Shown piece after piece: positions 26,218 to 35,429 of a DNA stretch of 64,000 nucleotides. The stretch comes from Winogradskyella sp. (GTDB lineage Bacteria > Bacteroidota > Bacteroidia > Flavobacteriales > Flavobacteriaceae): NCBI RefSeq assembly GCF_028282165.1, contig NZ_JANQIM010000018.1:32319-96318 (forward strand), read 5' to 3'. Both the position numbers and the translations under genes were made by a program. The number at the start of each line of letters is the position of its first letter. Position 1 is the first letter of the stretch. The notes under the pieces were generated by a model. It had not been told where the DNA came from and made no database searches. It saw nothing but the letters and a program-made list of their open reading frames with translations.

Positions 26218-27195
26218 ATGCAAAGCTTTAAAGTTTTAAGATATAAACCGTCAGATAAGGCAGTATGGAACAACTTTGTTTTAGATAGTAATCAGCAGAC
26301 ATTTTTGTTCCAAAGGGATTTTATGGACTATCATAGCGATAGGTTTGAGGATCATTCGTTGATGTTTTATAAGAACAACAAACTTATTGGTCTGTTGCCA
26401 GCAAATAAGCTTGATAATGAAGTCTGTTCGCACCAAGGACTTACCTATGGTGGGTTTATTTATGATGCGACTATAAAATCAGAAGACGCTATAGGAATCA
26501 TGCGAGGAACTCTTGAGTTTTTAAATGAAAATGGCATCTTAAATTTTATCGTAAAGGAATTACCTTATATTTATTTGAATAATCCAACAAATAATCCTTT
26601 TACGTACTTATGTTTTAAAGTAAAAGCACAACTAAACAGAACGGACATGCATTCTGTTCTTGACCCAAAATTCAAAGCTTATTCTAGAAGCAGAAATAAT
26701 GGATATAAGAGAGGTAAGAAAAACCATCTTCTTGTTGAAGAAACCAACGATTTTGCTCTATTTTGGAATAGTATCCTTATCCCCAATCTAGATAAAAAGC
26801 ATGAGGTAAAACCGGTACATACGCTTGAGGAAATTAAGCTTTTAAAATCTAGATTCCCTAATCAGATTAGACAGTTTAATGTTTATTACCAAGATAACAT
26901 TGTCGCAGGGACTACAATTTTTGAAACCAAGAATGTAGCACACAGTCAGTACATTTCGGGTAATGCAGATAAAAATACCTTAGGGAGTTTAGACTATTTA
27001 CATCATTATCTTTTAGAGGAGGTGTTTGCTAACAAGCCTTATTTTAATTTTGGTATTTCTAATATTGAAGAGGGACAAAAGATTAATGAAGGCCTATTGT
27101 ATTGGAAGGAAGGGTTTGGAGCACGTTCAATTAACCAAGGGTTTTATACTATAAAAACCGAAAACTATAAGCTATTAGAAGATGTCTTTGTATGA
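26218..27195 (+). CDS. GNAT/FemAB-like acyltransferase
   Basis: A 325-residue protein of the FemAB/GNAT type: VWNNFVLDSNQQTFLFQRDFMDYHSDRF at the N-terminus, a middle domain KLIGLLPANKLDNEVCSHQGLTYGGFIYD, and a second GNAT-like half with VYYQDNIVAGTTIFETKNVAHSQYISGNADKNTLGSLDYLHHYLLEE. Its stop overlaps the start of the DegT aminotransferase by 4 bp. That coupling suggests it N-acylates the amino sugar that the aminotransferase makes, in place of the hexapeptide-repeat FdtC/QdtC acetyltransferase. This role is inferred. Confidence 0.75.
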   Translation: MQSFKVLRYKPSDKAVWNNFVLDSNQQTFLFQRDFMDYHSDRFEDHSLMFYKNNKLIGLLPANKLDNEVCSHQGLTYGGFIYDATIKSEDAIGIMRGTLEFLNENGILNFIVKELPYIYLNNPTNNPFTYLCFKVKAQLNRTDMHSVLDPKFKAYSRSRNNGYKRGKKNHLLVEETNDFALFWNSILIPNLDKKHEVKPVHTLEEIKLLKSRFPNQIRQFNVYYQDNIVAGTTIFETKNVAHSQYISGNADKNTLGSLDYLHHYLLEEVFANKPYFNFGISNIEEGQKINEGLLYWKEGFGARSINQGFYTIKTENYKLLEDVFV

Positions 27196-28295
27196 TTAAA
27201 TTTTTAGATCTTCATAAAATCAATAATAGATTTAGGGATGCTTTTGAAACTTCGTTCAATAATTCCCTAGATGCTTCCCATTTTATATTGGGTTCAAATG
27301 TTTCAAGATTCGAAAATGAATTCGCACGTTATTGTGGGACAAAACATTGTGTAGGTACGGCTAATGGTTTAGATGCACTGACACTGATTCTTAAAAGCTA
27401 TATAGAACTGGGAAAGTTACATGAAGGTGATAAAGTCATCGTTCCAGCCAACACCTTTATTGCTACCATATTATCTGTACTACATGCAGGGTTGGAGCCC
27501 GTGCTCGTTGAGCCTAATCCAGAAACTTATAATCTTTCACCAGAATATACGGAAAAAGCACTTACAAAAGATGTTAAAGCAATAGTCATGGTTCATCTCT
27601 ATGGCCAATTAGCTAATGTAGATAGCTTCAAAAAACTGAAGGATAAATACGGCTTGCTTTTAATTGAAGATGCAGCTCAGGCACACGGTGCTGGAATCAA
27701 TGCTAAAGGCCTTAAAGCCGGAAATTTAGCCGATGCTGCGGCATTTAGTTTTTACCCAAGTAAAAACCTTGGAGCCCTTGGCGATGGCGGAGCGATAACT
27801 ACAAATGATTCAGAATTGTATAATACAATTTCCTTGTTAAGAAACTATGGAAGTAAGGAAAAATACAAGAATGAAATCATTGGTTTTAATAGCCGGTTAG
27901 ATGATTTACAAGCTGACTTTTTGAGTATCAAATTAAAGGCTTTGGATGCAGATAATGAACGAAGACGGGTAATTGCCAAAACTTACCTTAATGGGGTTAA
28001 AAACGCAAAGCTTAAATTGCCACACTATGATAGTACTAATAATCATGTATTTTATGCTTTTGTTATTAAAGTGGCAGATAGAGACGATTTTATAGATTTC
28101 TTAGATCAGAATAATATAGGATGGTTAATTCATTATCCAGTTCCTCCACATAAGCAAAATGCACTTTGTCGATTTTCGGATTTAAAATTGCCACTAACCG
28201 AACAAATCCACAAAAGAGTTATAAGTTTGCCAATCAGTCCTGTAATGACAGACGATGAAGTACAAGAGGTGATTGAAGTTCTAAATAAATATTAA
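27192..28295 (+). CDS. DegT/DnrJ/EryC1/StrS sugar aminotransferase (FdtB/QdtB-like)
   Basis: A 367-residue PLP enzyme. The family marks are FILGSNVSRFENEFARYCGTKHCVGTANGLDAL, IVPANTFIAT, IEDAAQAHGA, and FSFYPSKNLGALGDGGA with the internal-aldimine Lys at 191, followed by LLRNYGSKEKY and RLDDLQADFL. With the FdtA-like ketoisomerase at 33192 in the same locus it probably makes dTDP-3-amino-3,6-dideoxyhexose (Fuc3N or Qui3N). It is embedded in the unit acyltransferase, aminotransferase, flippase with 4-bp overlap and direct abutment. Confidence 0.9.
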   Translation: MIKFLDLHKINNRFRDAFETSFNNSLDASHFILGSNVSRFENEFARYCGTKHCVGTANGLDALTLILKSYIELGKLHEGDKVIVPANTFIATILSVLHAGLEPVLVEPNPETYNLSPEYTEKALTKDVKAIVMVHLYGQLANVDSFKKLKDKYGLLLIEDAAQAHGAGINAKGLKAGNLADAAAFSFYPSKNLGALGDGGAITTNDSELYNTISLLRNYGSKEKYKNEIIGFNSRLDDLQADFLSIKLKALDADNERRRVIAKTYLNGVKNAKLKLPHYDSTNNHVFYAFVIKVADRDDFIDFLDQNNIGWLIHYPVPPHKQNALCRFSDLKLPLTEQIHKRVISLPISPVMTDDEVQEVIEVLNKY

Positions 28296-29603
28296 TTGAA
28301 AAAATTTTTTCACTATATAAATAATGAAGTTCTAGTAAAAGCGGCTAACCTTAATACAGCTAATATTAGCGTTAAGATTATTGCAGGAATACTCATTTCT
28401 AAGTTTATCGCTGTATTTATTGGTCCTGAGGGTATGGCACTGATAGGGAACTTGAGAAATATTCTCAGTACTTTACAATCTATGGCCATTGCTGGCCTTT
28501 ACAACGGCGTAGTGAAACTTATTGGGAAGTGTAAAAACAATCTCGTTGCACTTACTAATACATTATCTACAGTATTCTACTTAGGTTTTTTCTCTTCGAT
28601 TATACTGGCATTTATATGTTATTATAATGCAGAATACATAAATGGGCTTATTTTCTTAAACAATAACTATACCTATGTTATTGAAACTATGGCAATAGTG
28701 TTACCGTTCTATGCGCTTAATATGTTTGCGTTTTCTATAATGAATGGGTTTTCTAAGTACCGAATCTTGTTGGTTATAAATATAACCGGTCAGATTTTAG
28801 GTTTACTGGTTACTTTACTTTTAATTAAGCAAGAAAACATTGACGGTGCGCTAGTAGCAGTTGTTATAACACCAGCACTAAATCTTTTGATAACTATAGT
28901 CGGTATTGCTTTTAGGAAAAATCTAATGGCCCACATCAGAATTACACAGATTACGATCTCGGTTCTGAGAAAGTTAAGTCCTTATATGGTAATGGCTTTG
29001 GTATCATCAATAGCATTACCCATTATTTACATTATAATAAGAAATTATCTCATTACGGAAATTGGTATAAAGGAAGCAGGGTATTGGACAGCAGTAACGA
29101 GAGTATCCGATTATTATTTGATGTTTATCAATTCATTGATGGCACTATATATTTTGCCACGCTTTGCAGAACTCAAGTCGCGAAAGGAGTTTAGAAAAGA
29201 AGTGTTTAGTTTTTATAAAACCGTTCTTCCGGTTTTTGCTCTCATTTTAGGTATTATCTATCTTAGCAGAAGTTTATTAGTCAATCTCTTATTTACAGAA
29301 GAATTTAGATCCATTGAGGATTTATTTGGCTATCAAATATTGGGAGACTTTATGCGTGTGATGTCTATGGTTATTGCCTACAAATTTTTGGCGAAGAAAA
29401 TGTTTACCCATTTTATTATCATAGAAGTGTTTTTATTTGTTATTATGTACTTCTCTAGCATTTATTTAATTGATGTTTTTGGATTGAAAGGTGCTGTTAT
29501 GGGACATTGCCTCAGCTATTTTATGCATTTTGGAATAGTTTTACTGATTTTTGGTAGCTCTTTGTTTGGAGTTTTAAATGAAGAAGGCTTAGACGAATAT
29601 TAA
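28296..29603 (+). CDS. Wzx-type polysaccharide flippase, copy 1
   Basis: A 435-residue MOP-superfamily flippase starting with TTG directly after the aminotransferase stop. About 12 TM helices; family blocks are LISKFIAVFIGPEGMALIGNLRNILSTLQSMAIAGLYNGVVKLIGK and KEAGYWTAVTRVSDYYLMFINSLMALYILPRFAELKS. It would flip an undecaprenyl-linked glycan unit across the inner membrane. It is clearly paralogous to the next gene: both share G-x-x-x-I-G-x-(V/L)-R-N near the start, A-G-Y-W-T-A in the middle, and (L/I)LGDF-(M/V)-R near the end. Confidence 0.88.
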   Translation: MKKFFHYINNEVLVKAANLNTANISVKIIAGILISKFIAVFIGPEGMALIGNLRNILSTLQSMAIAGLYNGVVKLIGKCKNNLVALTNTLSTVFYLGFFSSIILAFICYYNAEYINGLIFLNNNYTYVIETMAIVLPFYALNMFAFSIMNGFSKYRILLVINITGQILGLLVTLLLIKQENIDGALVAVVITPALNLLITIVGIAFRKNLMAHIRITQITISVLRKLSPYMVMALVSSIALPIIYIIIRNYLITEIGIKEAGYWTAVTRVSDYYLMFINSLMALYILPRFAELKSRKEFRKEVFSFYKTVLPVFALILGIIYLSRSLLVNLLFTEEFRSIEDLFGYQILGDFMRVMSMVIAYKFLAKKMFTHFIIIEVFLFVIMYFSSIYLIDVFGLKGAVMGHCLSYFMHFGIVLLIFGSSLFGVLNEEGLDEY

Positions 29604-29613
29604 TTAGCTAACG

Positions 29614-30903
29614 GTGAAAATTCCTAAATTTCTCAGAGAAAATATTGTTCTTAAGATTACATCTCTAAACGCTGTAGTCATTACTATTAGGCTTATTGTC
29701 TCAGTATTTGTACAGCGGCTTTTAGCAATAACTGTAGGAGAAGCTGGTATAGCAAGCATTGGTCAGGTGCGTAATGTAATGGCAATGCTGACCAGTACCT
29801 CTACTTTGGGGATATTTAACGGCGTCGTAAAATATGTTGCCGAATATAAGGAGAATAAACCTGAGTTGACTAAGCTTTTCTCGACAACAACACTATTCTT
29901 GTTTTTTGGGTCTTTCATTTCTGCAATAGTTCTATTTTTTGGCTCAAGTTATTTTTCCAACTATCTTTTTAAATCAGATGACTTTGTCTATGTTTTTAAG
30001 ATTTTAGCAGTTATAGTACCCTTTATTGCCATAAATAGAGCTATAAACGGTGTTGTAAATGGACTCTCGGATTACAAGAAGTATGCTAAAATTGAGCTAA
30101 TAAGTTACCTTTTGGCAACACTTGCGCTTCTTTTTGGGTTATACACTTCAAATCTAGAAGGTGTTATTATTGCTATAGCATTTACTCCAATCATTCAACT
30201 CATAGTGATGGGTTTTGTATTTGGTAAAACATTGAAAAAGTATTTAATTTTTAAGAACTTAAAGCTAAATCTGATTTATAAGAATAAGCTTTTAGCTTTC
30301 ACATTAATGTCTTTTATATCAACTTTTTTACTGAATTATATTGAGATAAATATCAGAACTAGAGTTGCTAATGATATCAATATTGATGAAGCTGGGTACT
30401 GGACGGCAATCACATTTATATCAAAAAATTACATGGTATTTGCTACAGGATTATTTACGCTATACGTTATACCAAAATTCGCAAACATTCATACCAGAAA
30501 TGCATTTAAAAATGAAGTTTTTAATATCTATAAAACTATTTTGCCAATTTTTGGATTGGGAATGATATTGGTTTATCTACTTAGAAATGTAATCATCGAA
30601 ATTATCTATCCAGATTTTAAAGGTATGGAGCCTTTGTTTAAGTGGCAATTATTAGGTGATTTTGTCCGATTATGTGCCTTGGTCTTGGCGCATCAATTTT
30701 TGGCTAAGCGATTGGTGAAAAGTTTTGTTGTTACCGAAATTATTTCGCTAGTTTTATTCTATGTACTTACTATAGTATTTATTAAGCATTATGAAACTGA
30801 AGGCGTGGTAATGGCACATTTAGTGCGCTATATCATATACTTTATCATTGTGATTTTTGTAGTATGGTTGTATTACGGTAACAAAACTTTAGAAAAATCC
30901 TAG
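29614..30903 (+). CDS. Wzx-type polysaccharide flippase, copy 2
   Basis: A 429-residue flippase starting with GTG 10 bp after copy 1. Blocks match copy 1: LLAITVGEAGIASIGQVRNVMAMLTSTSTLGIFNGVVKYVAEY, DEAGYWTAITFISKNYMVFATGLFTLYVIPKFANIHTR and FKWQLLGDFVRLCALVLAHQFLAKRL. About 12 TM helices. It is an old tandem duplicate that has diverged strongly, so the two may handle different lipid-linked glycans or one may act on a different carrier. It ends 4 bp before the stop of the convergent glycosyltransferase. Confidence 0.87.
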   Translation: MKIPKFLRENIVLKITSLNAVVITIRLIVSVFVQRLLAITVGEAGIASIGQVRNVMAMLTSTSTLGIFNGVVKYVAEYKENKPELTKLFSTTTLFLFFGSFISAIVLFFGSSYFSNYLFKSDDFVYVFKILAVIVPFIAINRAINGVVNGLSDYKKYAKIELISYLLATLALLFGLYTSNLEGVIIAIAFTPIIQLIVMGFVFGKTLKKYLIFKNLKLNLIYKNKLLAFTLMSFISTFLLNYIEINIRTRVANDINIDEAGYWTAITFISKNYMVFATGLFTLYVIPKFANIHTRNAFKNEVFNIYKTILPIFGLGMILVYLLRNVIIEIIYPDFKGMEPLFKWQLLGDFVRLCALVLAHQFLAKRLVKSFVVTEIISLVLFYVLTIVFIKHYETEGVVMAHLVRYIIYFIIVIFVVWLYYGNKTLEKS

Positions 30904-30907
30904 AGCG

Positions 30908-32053
30908 CTATGCATTACCTGATTGCCAAATATTTATATATTTTTTGGCTGAAGAAACGTAATGATGATGTACTTCTACAAACTGTCTCGCATTCTTGGA
31001 AATTTCTATGATCTTGTCAGGATTTTTTATGAGCCATTCTAATTTTTGGGCAATTTGTGTTGCATTAGGTAGCGCATTAATAGCAACAGTATCTTCTTTA
31101 ATGTTATAATACTCTAACCATTCTTTTTCTGCTCCCGTAAAAACGACTTTCCCTTTTGCCATGGCTTCTAAAGCATTATAGCCTTGATCATAGGCATAGA
31201 TCTGATCTAAGAGAATATGGGCTTCATCATAAGCTTTAATATACTCATTGTAAGGTAAACTTCTTACTGTAACTATCTTAATGCTCTCAGAATACTTTTG
31301 ATCAATAATTGTTAAGGCCTCTTCAAAAATATCATTCCCTTTTTTGTAATAATTGTTGGAATTTATCCCGTGAAAAATCACAATCCTATCTTCAATTTTA
31401 GATAATTTAAACTCTAAAAGCTCAGTATTGATAGGGTTTGGGATTAGCCCTAAATATTTTGGATGATGCTTAAGCGGTATGTGATAATCGATGTCCGATG
31501 CAATAACACCTTTAATTCTTTTATAGATATGCTGATGGAGTTCTTTAAATTTTGGGGTTAAAAATTTCAAGCCATAAGAGCTTAGTTGAGCACTGTCTTT
31601 TCCATTTTTGTAAGGCGTTAGTATCGAATATCTAAAATTTCCTTTATTTGCAAAGTTGACACTGATATAATCCGTTCCGCAAGAGAGTAAAAAAGTGGTT
31701 TTATTCCAGGAACTTATAAGGTCAAAAATATCTTTTTCAACTTTAGCTAAACAACCAAAAGGAGCTTCATTTATAAATTGTACAACATCATAATCTTTAA
31801 GCTGGGGCTCTAACCGCTGGATTTGTTTTTTTACATTATTGGATTCAAGATCAATACCTGTTAAAGAAAAAATGAGGTTTTTTAGTTTTCTTAATACGCC
31901 TTTTTGATAGTTCTTCTCAATAAGTAAGTCAACATCATACTTCTTAAAGCCGTCATAAGTTGCAACAATAGTAACGTGATGGTTCAATTTTACTAAACCC
32001 TCTTTTAAGGAGTTATGAAGCCTGCTGTATTCACCTACCAATAAAATCTTCAT
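30908..32053 (-). CDS. GT-B glycosyltransferase (GT1/GT4-like)
   Basis: A 381-residue cytosolic protein with GT-B layout. The N-terminal domain starts MKILLVGEYSRLHNSLKEGL. The C-terminal domain has RIVIFHGINSNNYYKKGNDIFEEAL (nucleotide-sugar strand), VRSLPYNEYIKAYDEAHILLDQIYAYDQGYNALEAMAKGKVVFTGAE, which contains the E-x7-E-like sugar-nucleotide motif (YNALEAMAKG), and PDKIIEISKNARQFVEVHH. It is encoded opposite to its neighbours. The sugar specificity cannot be read. Confidence 0.82.
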   Translation of the reverse strand: MKILLVGEYSRLHNSLKEGLVKLNHHVTIVATYDGFKKYDVDLLIEKNYQKGVLRKLKNLIFSLTGIDLESNNVKKQIQRLEPQLKDYDVVQFINEAPFGCLAKVEKDIFDLISSWNKTTFLLSCGTDYISVNFANKGNFRYSILTPYKNGKDSAQLSSYGLKFLTPKFKELHQHIYKRIKGVIASDIDYHIPLKHHPKYLGLIPNPINTELLEFKLSKIEDRIVIFHGINSNNYYKKGNDIFEEALTIIDQKYSESIKIVTVRSLPYNEYIKAYDEAHILLDQIYAYDQGYNALEAMAKGKVVFTGAEKEWLEYYNIKEDTVAINALPNATQIAQKLEWLIKNPDKIIEISKNARQFVEVHHHYVSSAKKYINIWQSGNA

Positions 32054-32088
32054 TTATATCGTTACATTTGTTTCAAATATAGTGGTTA

Positions 32089-33177
32089 ATGACAAAAGCA
32101 ACGGCTAAAAAAATATGTATTGTTGTTTCGTCACTTGGTGGTGGTGGTGCAGAAAAATCAGCTGCATTATTATCAGAAGTGCTTTTTGAGCTAGGTAATG
32201 ATATACATATTATTTCTGTTTTAGATAGAATAGATTACTCTTACAAGGGAAAGTTGCTTAATCTAGGCGAGCTAAAGGCCGAAGATGATACTGCATTAGG
32301 AAGATTAAAAAGACTTTTTGTATTTAAAAATTATCTGAAAGACCACAAGTTTGATTATGTAATAGATAGTAGACCAAGAAGAGGGTTTTTAAAAGAACTG
32401 ATGATATCAAAAATCATTTATAATCCTAATAAAGTTGTTTATTGTGTTAGGAGTTATAGAACTGATCGTTATATACATCCAAACCGTTTTTTTGGTAGGA
32501 TTTTGTATGGTTCTGCTTATAAAATAGTTTCTGTATCAAAGGCCATTTCGGATAAGCTGAATTCAACTTATGGATTCAAAAATCTTGATGTCATTTATAA
32601 CCCATTTGAAGAAGTGCCCAAGGTTTTAGATAGAAAGGAACATAAAACAGATCGTTTTATATTGTTCTATGGACGTTTGGAAGATGCAGTTAAGAATGTT
32701 TCATTATTATTAAACGCCTATTCAAGATCAAATTTGCCAAAAGCGAGATTCAAATTGAAAATCCTAGGTGATGGAAAAGATAAGGCCAAACTTAAAAAAC
32801 TAGTAGAGGAATTAAGGATACAATCGCACGTAGAGTTTTTAGGCTATAAATCAAATCCTTATGGTTTAGTTAGAGACTCATATTTTACCATATTAACCAG
32901 TTGGTACGAGGGGTTTCCTAGGGTTTTAGTGGAGTCTTTGGCTTTGGGTGTGCCAGTGGTGTCTGTAGATTGTAAATCCGGACCAAACGAGATCATCGTT
33001 AATGAGCGCAATGGGCTTTTGGTAGAAAACCATAATATAGATGCACTAGTAAATGCCATGAACAGAATGATTGAGGATACGGATTTATACCTACATTGCA
33101 AATCTAATGCTAAGGCAAGCGTTGACAAGTTTTCAAAAAAACACATAGGTTTGCAATGGCAGGCTCTATTAAACTAA
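32089..33177 (+). CDS. GT4 family glycosyltransferase
   Basis: A 362-residue GT-B retaining glycosyltransferase: CIVVSSLGGGGAEKSAALLSEVL at the N-terminus, VSVSKAISDKL, VIYNPFEE, RFILFYGRLEDAVKNVSLLLNAYS, LKILGDGKDKAKLKKLVEELRIQSHVEFLGYKSNPYGLVRDSYFTILTSWYEGFPRVLVESLALGVPVVSVDCKSGPNEII with the conserved E-x7-E (EGFPRVLVE), and GLLVEN. Such enzymes add a hexose or amino sugar to a lipid-linked glycan. FdtA-like gene starts 15 bp downstream at 33192 in the same direction. Confidence 0.92.
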   Translation: MTKATAKKICIVVSSLGGGGAEKSAALLSEVLFELGNDIHIISVLDRIDYSYKGKLLNLGELKAEDDTALGRLKRLFVFKNYLKDHKFDYVIDSRPRRGFLKELMISKIIYNPNKVVYCVRSYRTDRYIHPNRFFGRILYGSAYKIVSVSKAISDKLNSTYGFKNLDVIYNPFEEVPKVLDRKEHKTDRFILFYGRLEDAVKNVSLLLNAYSRSNLPKARFKLKILGDGKDKAKLKKLVEELRIQSHVEFLGYKSNPYGLVRDSYFTILTSWYEGFPRVLVESLALGVPVVSVDCKSGPNEIIVNERNGLLVENHNIDALVNAMNRMIEDTDLYLHCKSNAKASVDKFSKKHIGLQWQALLN

Positions 33178-33191
33178 GTATTAAAATTTAT

Positions 33192-33599
33192 ATGAATATC
33201 TTAAATAAAACAGTTTTATTAAACATACCAAAAGTACATGACGAGCGCGGCTCTCTTGCAGTTATTGAAAAAGATGTGGTGCCGTTTGAGATAAAACGCG
33301 TCTACTATCTGTACGATGTACCAAGCGACAGTTTTAGGGGAGGTCATGCGCATAAAGAACAAGAATCTGTAGTCATCGCACTTAGTGGCAGCTTTGAAGT
33401 CGTAGTCGATGATGGCCATACACGCAAGCGCATCATGCTAAATAAACCTACCCAAGGTTTATATATCCCAACATATATCTGGAGAGAGATTGACAATTTT
33501 TCTTCAGGAGCCGTTTGTTTGGTACTGGCATCCACGACTTATAACGAGGATGAGTATTTGAGAGATTACGAGGAGTTTAAAAATCAACTTTCGGGATAG
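33192..33599 (+). CDS. sugar 3,4-ketoisomerase (FdtA/QdtA-like, WxcM family)
   Basis: A 135-residue cupin from the ATG at 33192 (MNILNKTVLLNIPKVHDERGSL); an ATG at 33156 overlaps the previous gene and is less likely. Blocks: IKRVYYLYDVPSDSFRGGHAHKEQESVVIALSGSFEVVVDDG and GLYIPTYIWREIDNFSSGAVCLVLAS. His52 and His54 in GGHAHK match the position of the catalytic His pair of FdtA. It converts dTDP-4-keto-6-deoxyglucose to the 3-keto isomer used by the aminotransferase at 27192. rmlA and rmlB are not in the window. Confidence 0.92.
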   Translation: MNILNKTVLLNIPKVHDERGSLAVIEKDVVPFEIKRVYYLYDVPSDSFRGGHAHKEQESVVIALSGSFEVVVDDGHTRKRIMLNKPTQGLYIPTYIWREIDNFSSGAVCLVLASTTYNEDEYLRDYEEFKNQLSG

Positions 33600-34507
33600 T
33601 AGAGCTTTTTTTTATTGTACGATTTTAATTTCAGTAAGAATCTGAGTAACCATCTAGGGCCTTTTAATAAAAAGCGCTGTTTTTTGCCAAGATTTTCAGT
33701 ACTAATATGCGAAGTATAATAATTAAAGCTTTCAGAATCATTTACAATCTTACTAAGAATAGCCATCGCATAACGATTTCGATCCAAGTGGGCTTTTAGT
33801 AGAGGGTCTTTTCTTTCTTCTTCAAAATATTTATCAAACTTAGGCTTAGCTTTGAGTTTAAAGGTCGTGTTCGACAAGCTCTTGGGATTGTAGTTGTAAG
33901 TTGCAAGTACTTTGTTTATAAAAACAACCTCATTAAACAACCCAAATCTTATCCACATGTCTGTGTCTTGTCCAGAGACAATCGATGGGTCGAATAAACC
34001 AGTTTTTTCTAATATGGATTTATGAAATACTACACTAGAGCTTGTTATTATCGAATGCGCTTTACTTGCCTCAAAGTAATTATGAATGCCGAAAAGTCCA
34101 TTTTGATTTATATTGTATTTTAGAGGTATTATTCTTTCTTCGTATTTCTGAGAAACCGAGGCCGTAAATATTTTCTGGTTTGGGTAGGTGTTTATCGCTC
34201 TAAACATGTAGTCGAGATAGTTTAAATCCCAAATATCATCACCATCTAATAGAGCAATGTAATTGCATTTAGCTTGCTTGATACCTAAATTTCGGGATTT
34301 GGAAGCGCCTTGATTTTTAGTTGTTATAAGCTTAAGTCTCTGGTCTTTAAAAGTTTTGATGATTTCCGCGCTATTATCTGTGGAACCGTCATTAATAACT
34401 ATGACTTCGAAGTTTTCAAAGGATTGATTCAAAATACTATTAACCGTATTTTCAATAAAATCAGATTTATTATATACCGTAACTACGACCGAAAAAAAAG
34501 GAATCAT
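33584..34507 (-). CDS. GT2 family glycosyltransferase
   Basis: A 307-residue GT-A enzyme: PFFSVVVTVYNKSDFIENTVNSILNQSFENFEVIVINDGSTDNSAEII, TTKNQGASKSRNLGIKQAKCNYIALLDGDDIWDLNYL with the DxD motif, and GLFDPSIVSGQDTDMWIRFG carrying the catalytic-base region. There are no TM helices; the C-terminus is basic (LLRFLLKLKSYNKKK) and may contact the membrane. It is transcribed opposite to fdtA with a 16-bp overlap of the 3' ends and overlaps the next gene by 4 bp. Confidence 0.9.
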   Translation of the reverse strand: MIPFFSVVVTVYNKSDFIENTVNSILNQSFENFEVIVINDGSTDNSAEIIKTFKDQRLKLITTKNQGASKSRNLGIKQAKCNYIALLDGDDIWDLNYLDYMFRAINTYPNQKIFTASVSQKYEERIIPLKYNINQNGLFGIHNYFEASKAHSIITSSSVVFHKSILEKTGLFDPSIVSGQDTDMWIRFGLFNEVVFINKVLATYNYNPKSLSNTTFKLKAKPKFDKYFEEERKDPLLKAHLDRNRYAMAILSKIVNDSESFNYYTSHISTENLGKKQRFLLKGPRWLLRFLLKLKSYNKKKLYYPES

Positions 34508-35397
34508 TCTTTGTTATCGCTTAGAGTGCAAAGGTAGCCCAATTTGTAAAATTGCAATAATTTCATGTTTGGCTTGTTGCCCAACAATTGCCTTTGCACG
34601 GCATTTTTTGATCGCTTAAAGATGAAATTTACAAGACCTTTGAGTCCAATTCTATTTATGGTTTTAAACACTTCTAACAGACTGTTCTGGGAATTTGTGT
34701 TTTTATTTGCCACATAGTAATGGAATAATGTTTCAACGGCGAGTTCTACTTTGCTTAAAAAAACCGAACTGTCGTCGAGGCCTTTGTGTATTACAGGGTT
34801 GTCTATATGAAATACTTCGGTTTTTTCTAGCATCATCTTAGCGCCTATAAAAATATCATAACCATAACCATCATTGTTAATTTTAGACATGAGGTCTTGA
34901 AATGTTTTCTTTCGTATGAGGAAATTTGCAGAAACAATAAATTTATATGGATTCTTATTCCTAATTTTTGCTTCGACGTCTTCGTAAGTTTTACCATATG
35001 TCCATCTCAATATCTTGGAACTATCTGGCATTGTTGAATCATATGAGCAACCACCATATAGGGCATCAAAACTATGAGCAAAATAGTTTGAATAGTTTTT
35101 GATAAAGTTTTTATCAATGATTTCTACGTCCGCATCTAAAAAAAGCAACCAATTGTATTTGGCATTTTGAGCAAGATATTTGCGCGATGTTATCCGCCCT
35201 TTATTTTTTATAGATATATGATGGGTAGTACTATTGTATAAATCGCATGTCGCTTTGTTTTCCTCTAAATAAGATGTAGAACCATCTTCCAAACATAAAA
35301 TTTCATAGTCTAAATCCAAACCTGTTGCAACCTTATTTAGAGAAACGATAAGATTGCTAATGGGATAATTATATATTGGGATAAGAATAGAAAACAT
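34504..35397 (-). CDS. GT2 family glycosyltransferase
   Basis: A 297-residue GT-A enzyme: FSILIPIYNYPISNLIVSLNKV, YEILCLEDGSTSYLEEN, SIKNKGRITSRKYLAQNAKYNWLLFLDADVEI with DAD as metal motif, KFIVSANFLIRKKTFQDLMSKI, and GYGYDIFIGAKMMLEKTEVFHIDNPVIHKGLDD, a late catalytic block. It is upstream of, and overlaps by 4 bp, the GT2 gene at 33584, so the two probably act in sequence on the same glycan. It is the first gene of this pair, 32 bp downstream of ftsE. Confidence 0.88.
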   Translation of the reverse strand: MFSILIPIYNYPISNLIVSLNKVATGLDLDYEILCLEDGSTSYLEENKATCDLYNSTTHHISIKNKGRITSRKYLAQNAKYNWLLFLDADVEIIDKNFIKNYSNYFAHSFDALYGGCSYDSTMPDSSKILRWTYGKTYEDVEAKIRNKNPYKFIVSANFLIRKKTFQDLMSKINNDGYGYDIFIGAKMMLEKTEVFHIDNPVIHKGLDDSSVFLSKVELAVETLFHYYVANKNTNSQNSLLEVFKTINRIGLKGLVNFIFKRSKNAVQRQLLGNKPNMKLLQFYKLGYLCTLSDNKE

Positions 35398-35429
35398 GTT
35401 TTTAAGACATACAAACGTGGTGTAAAAGC

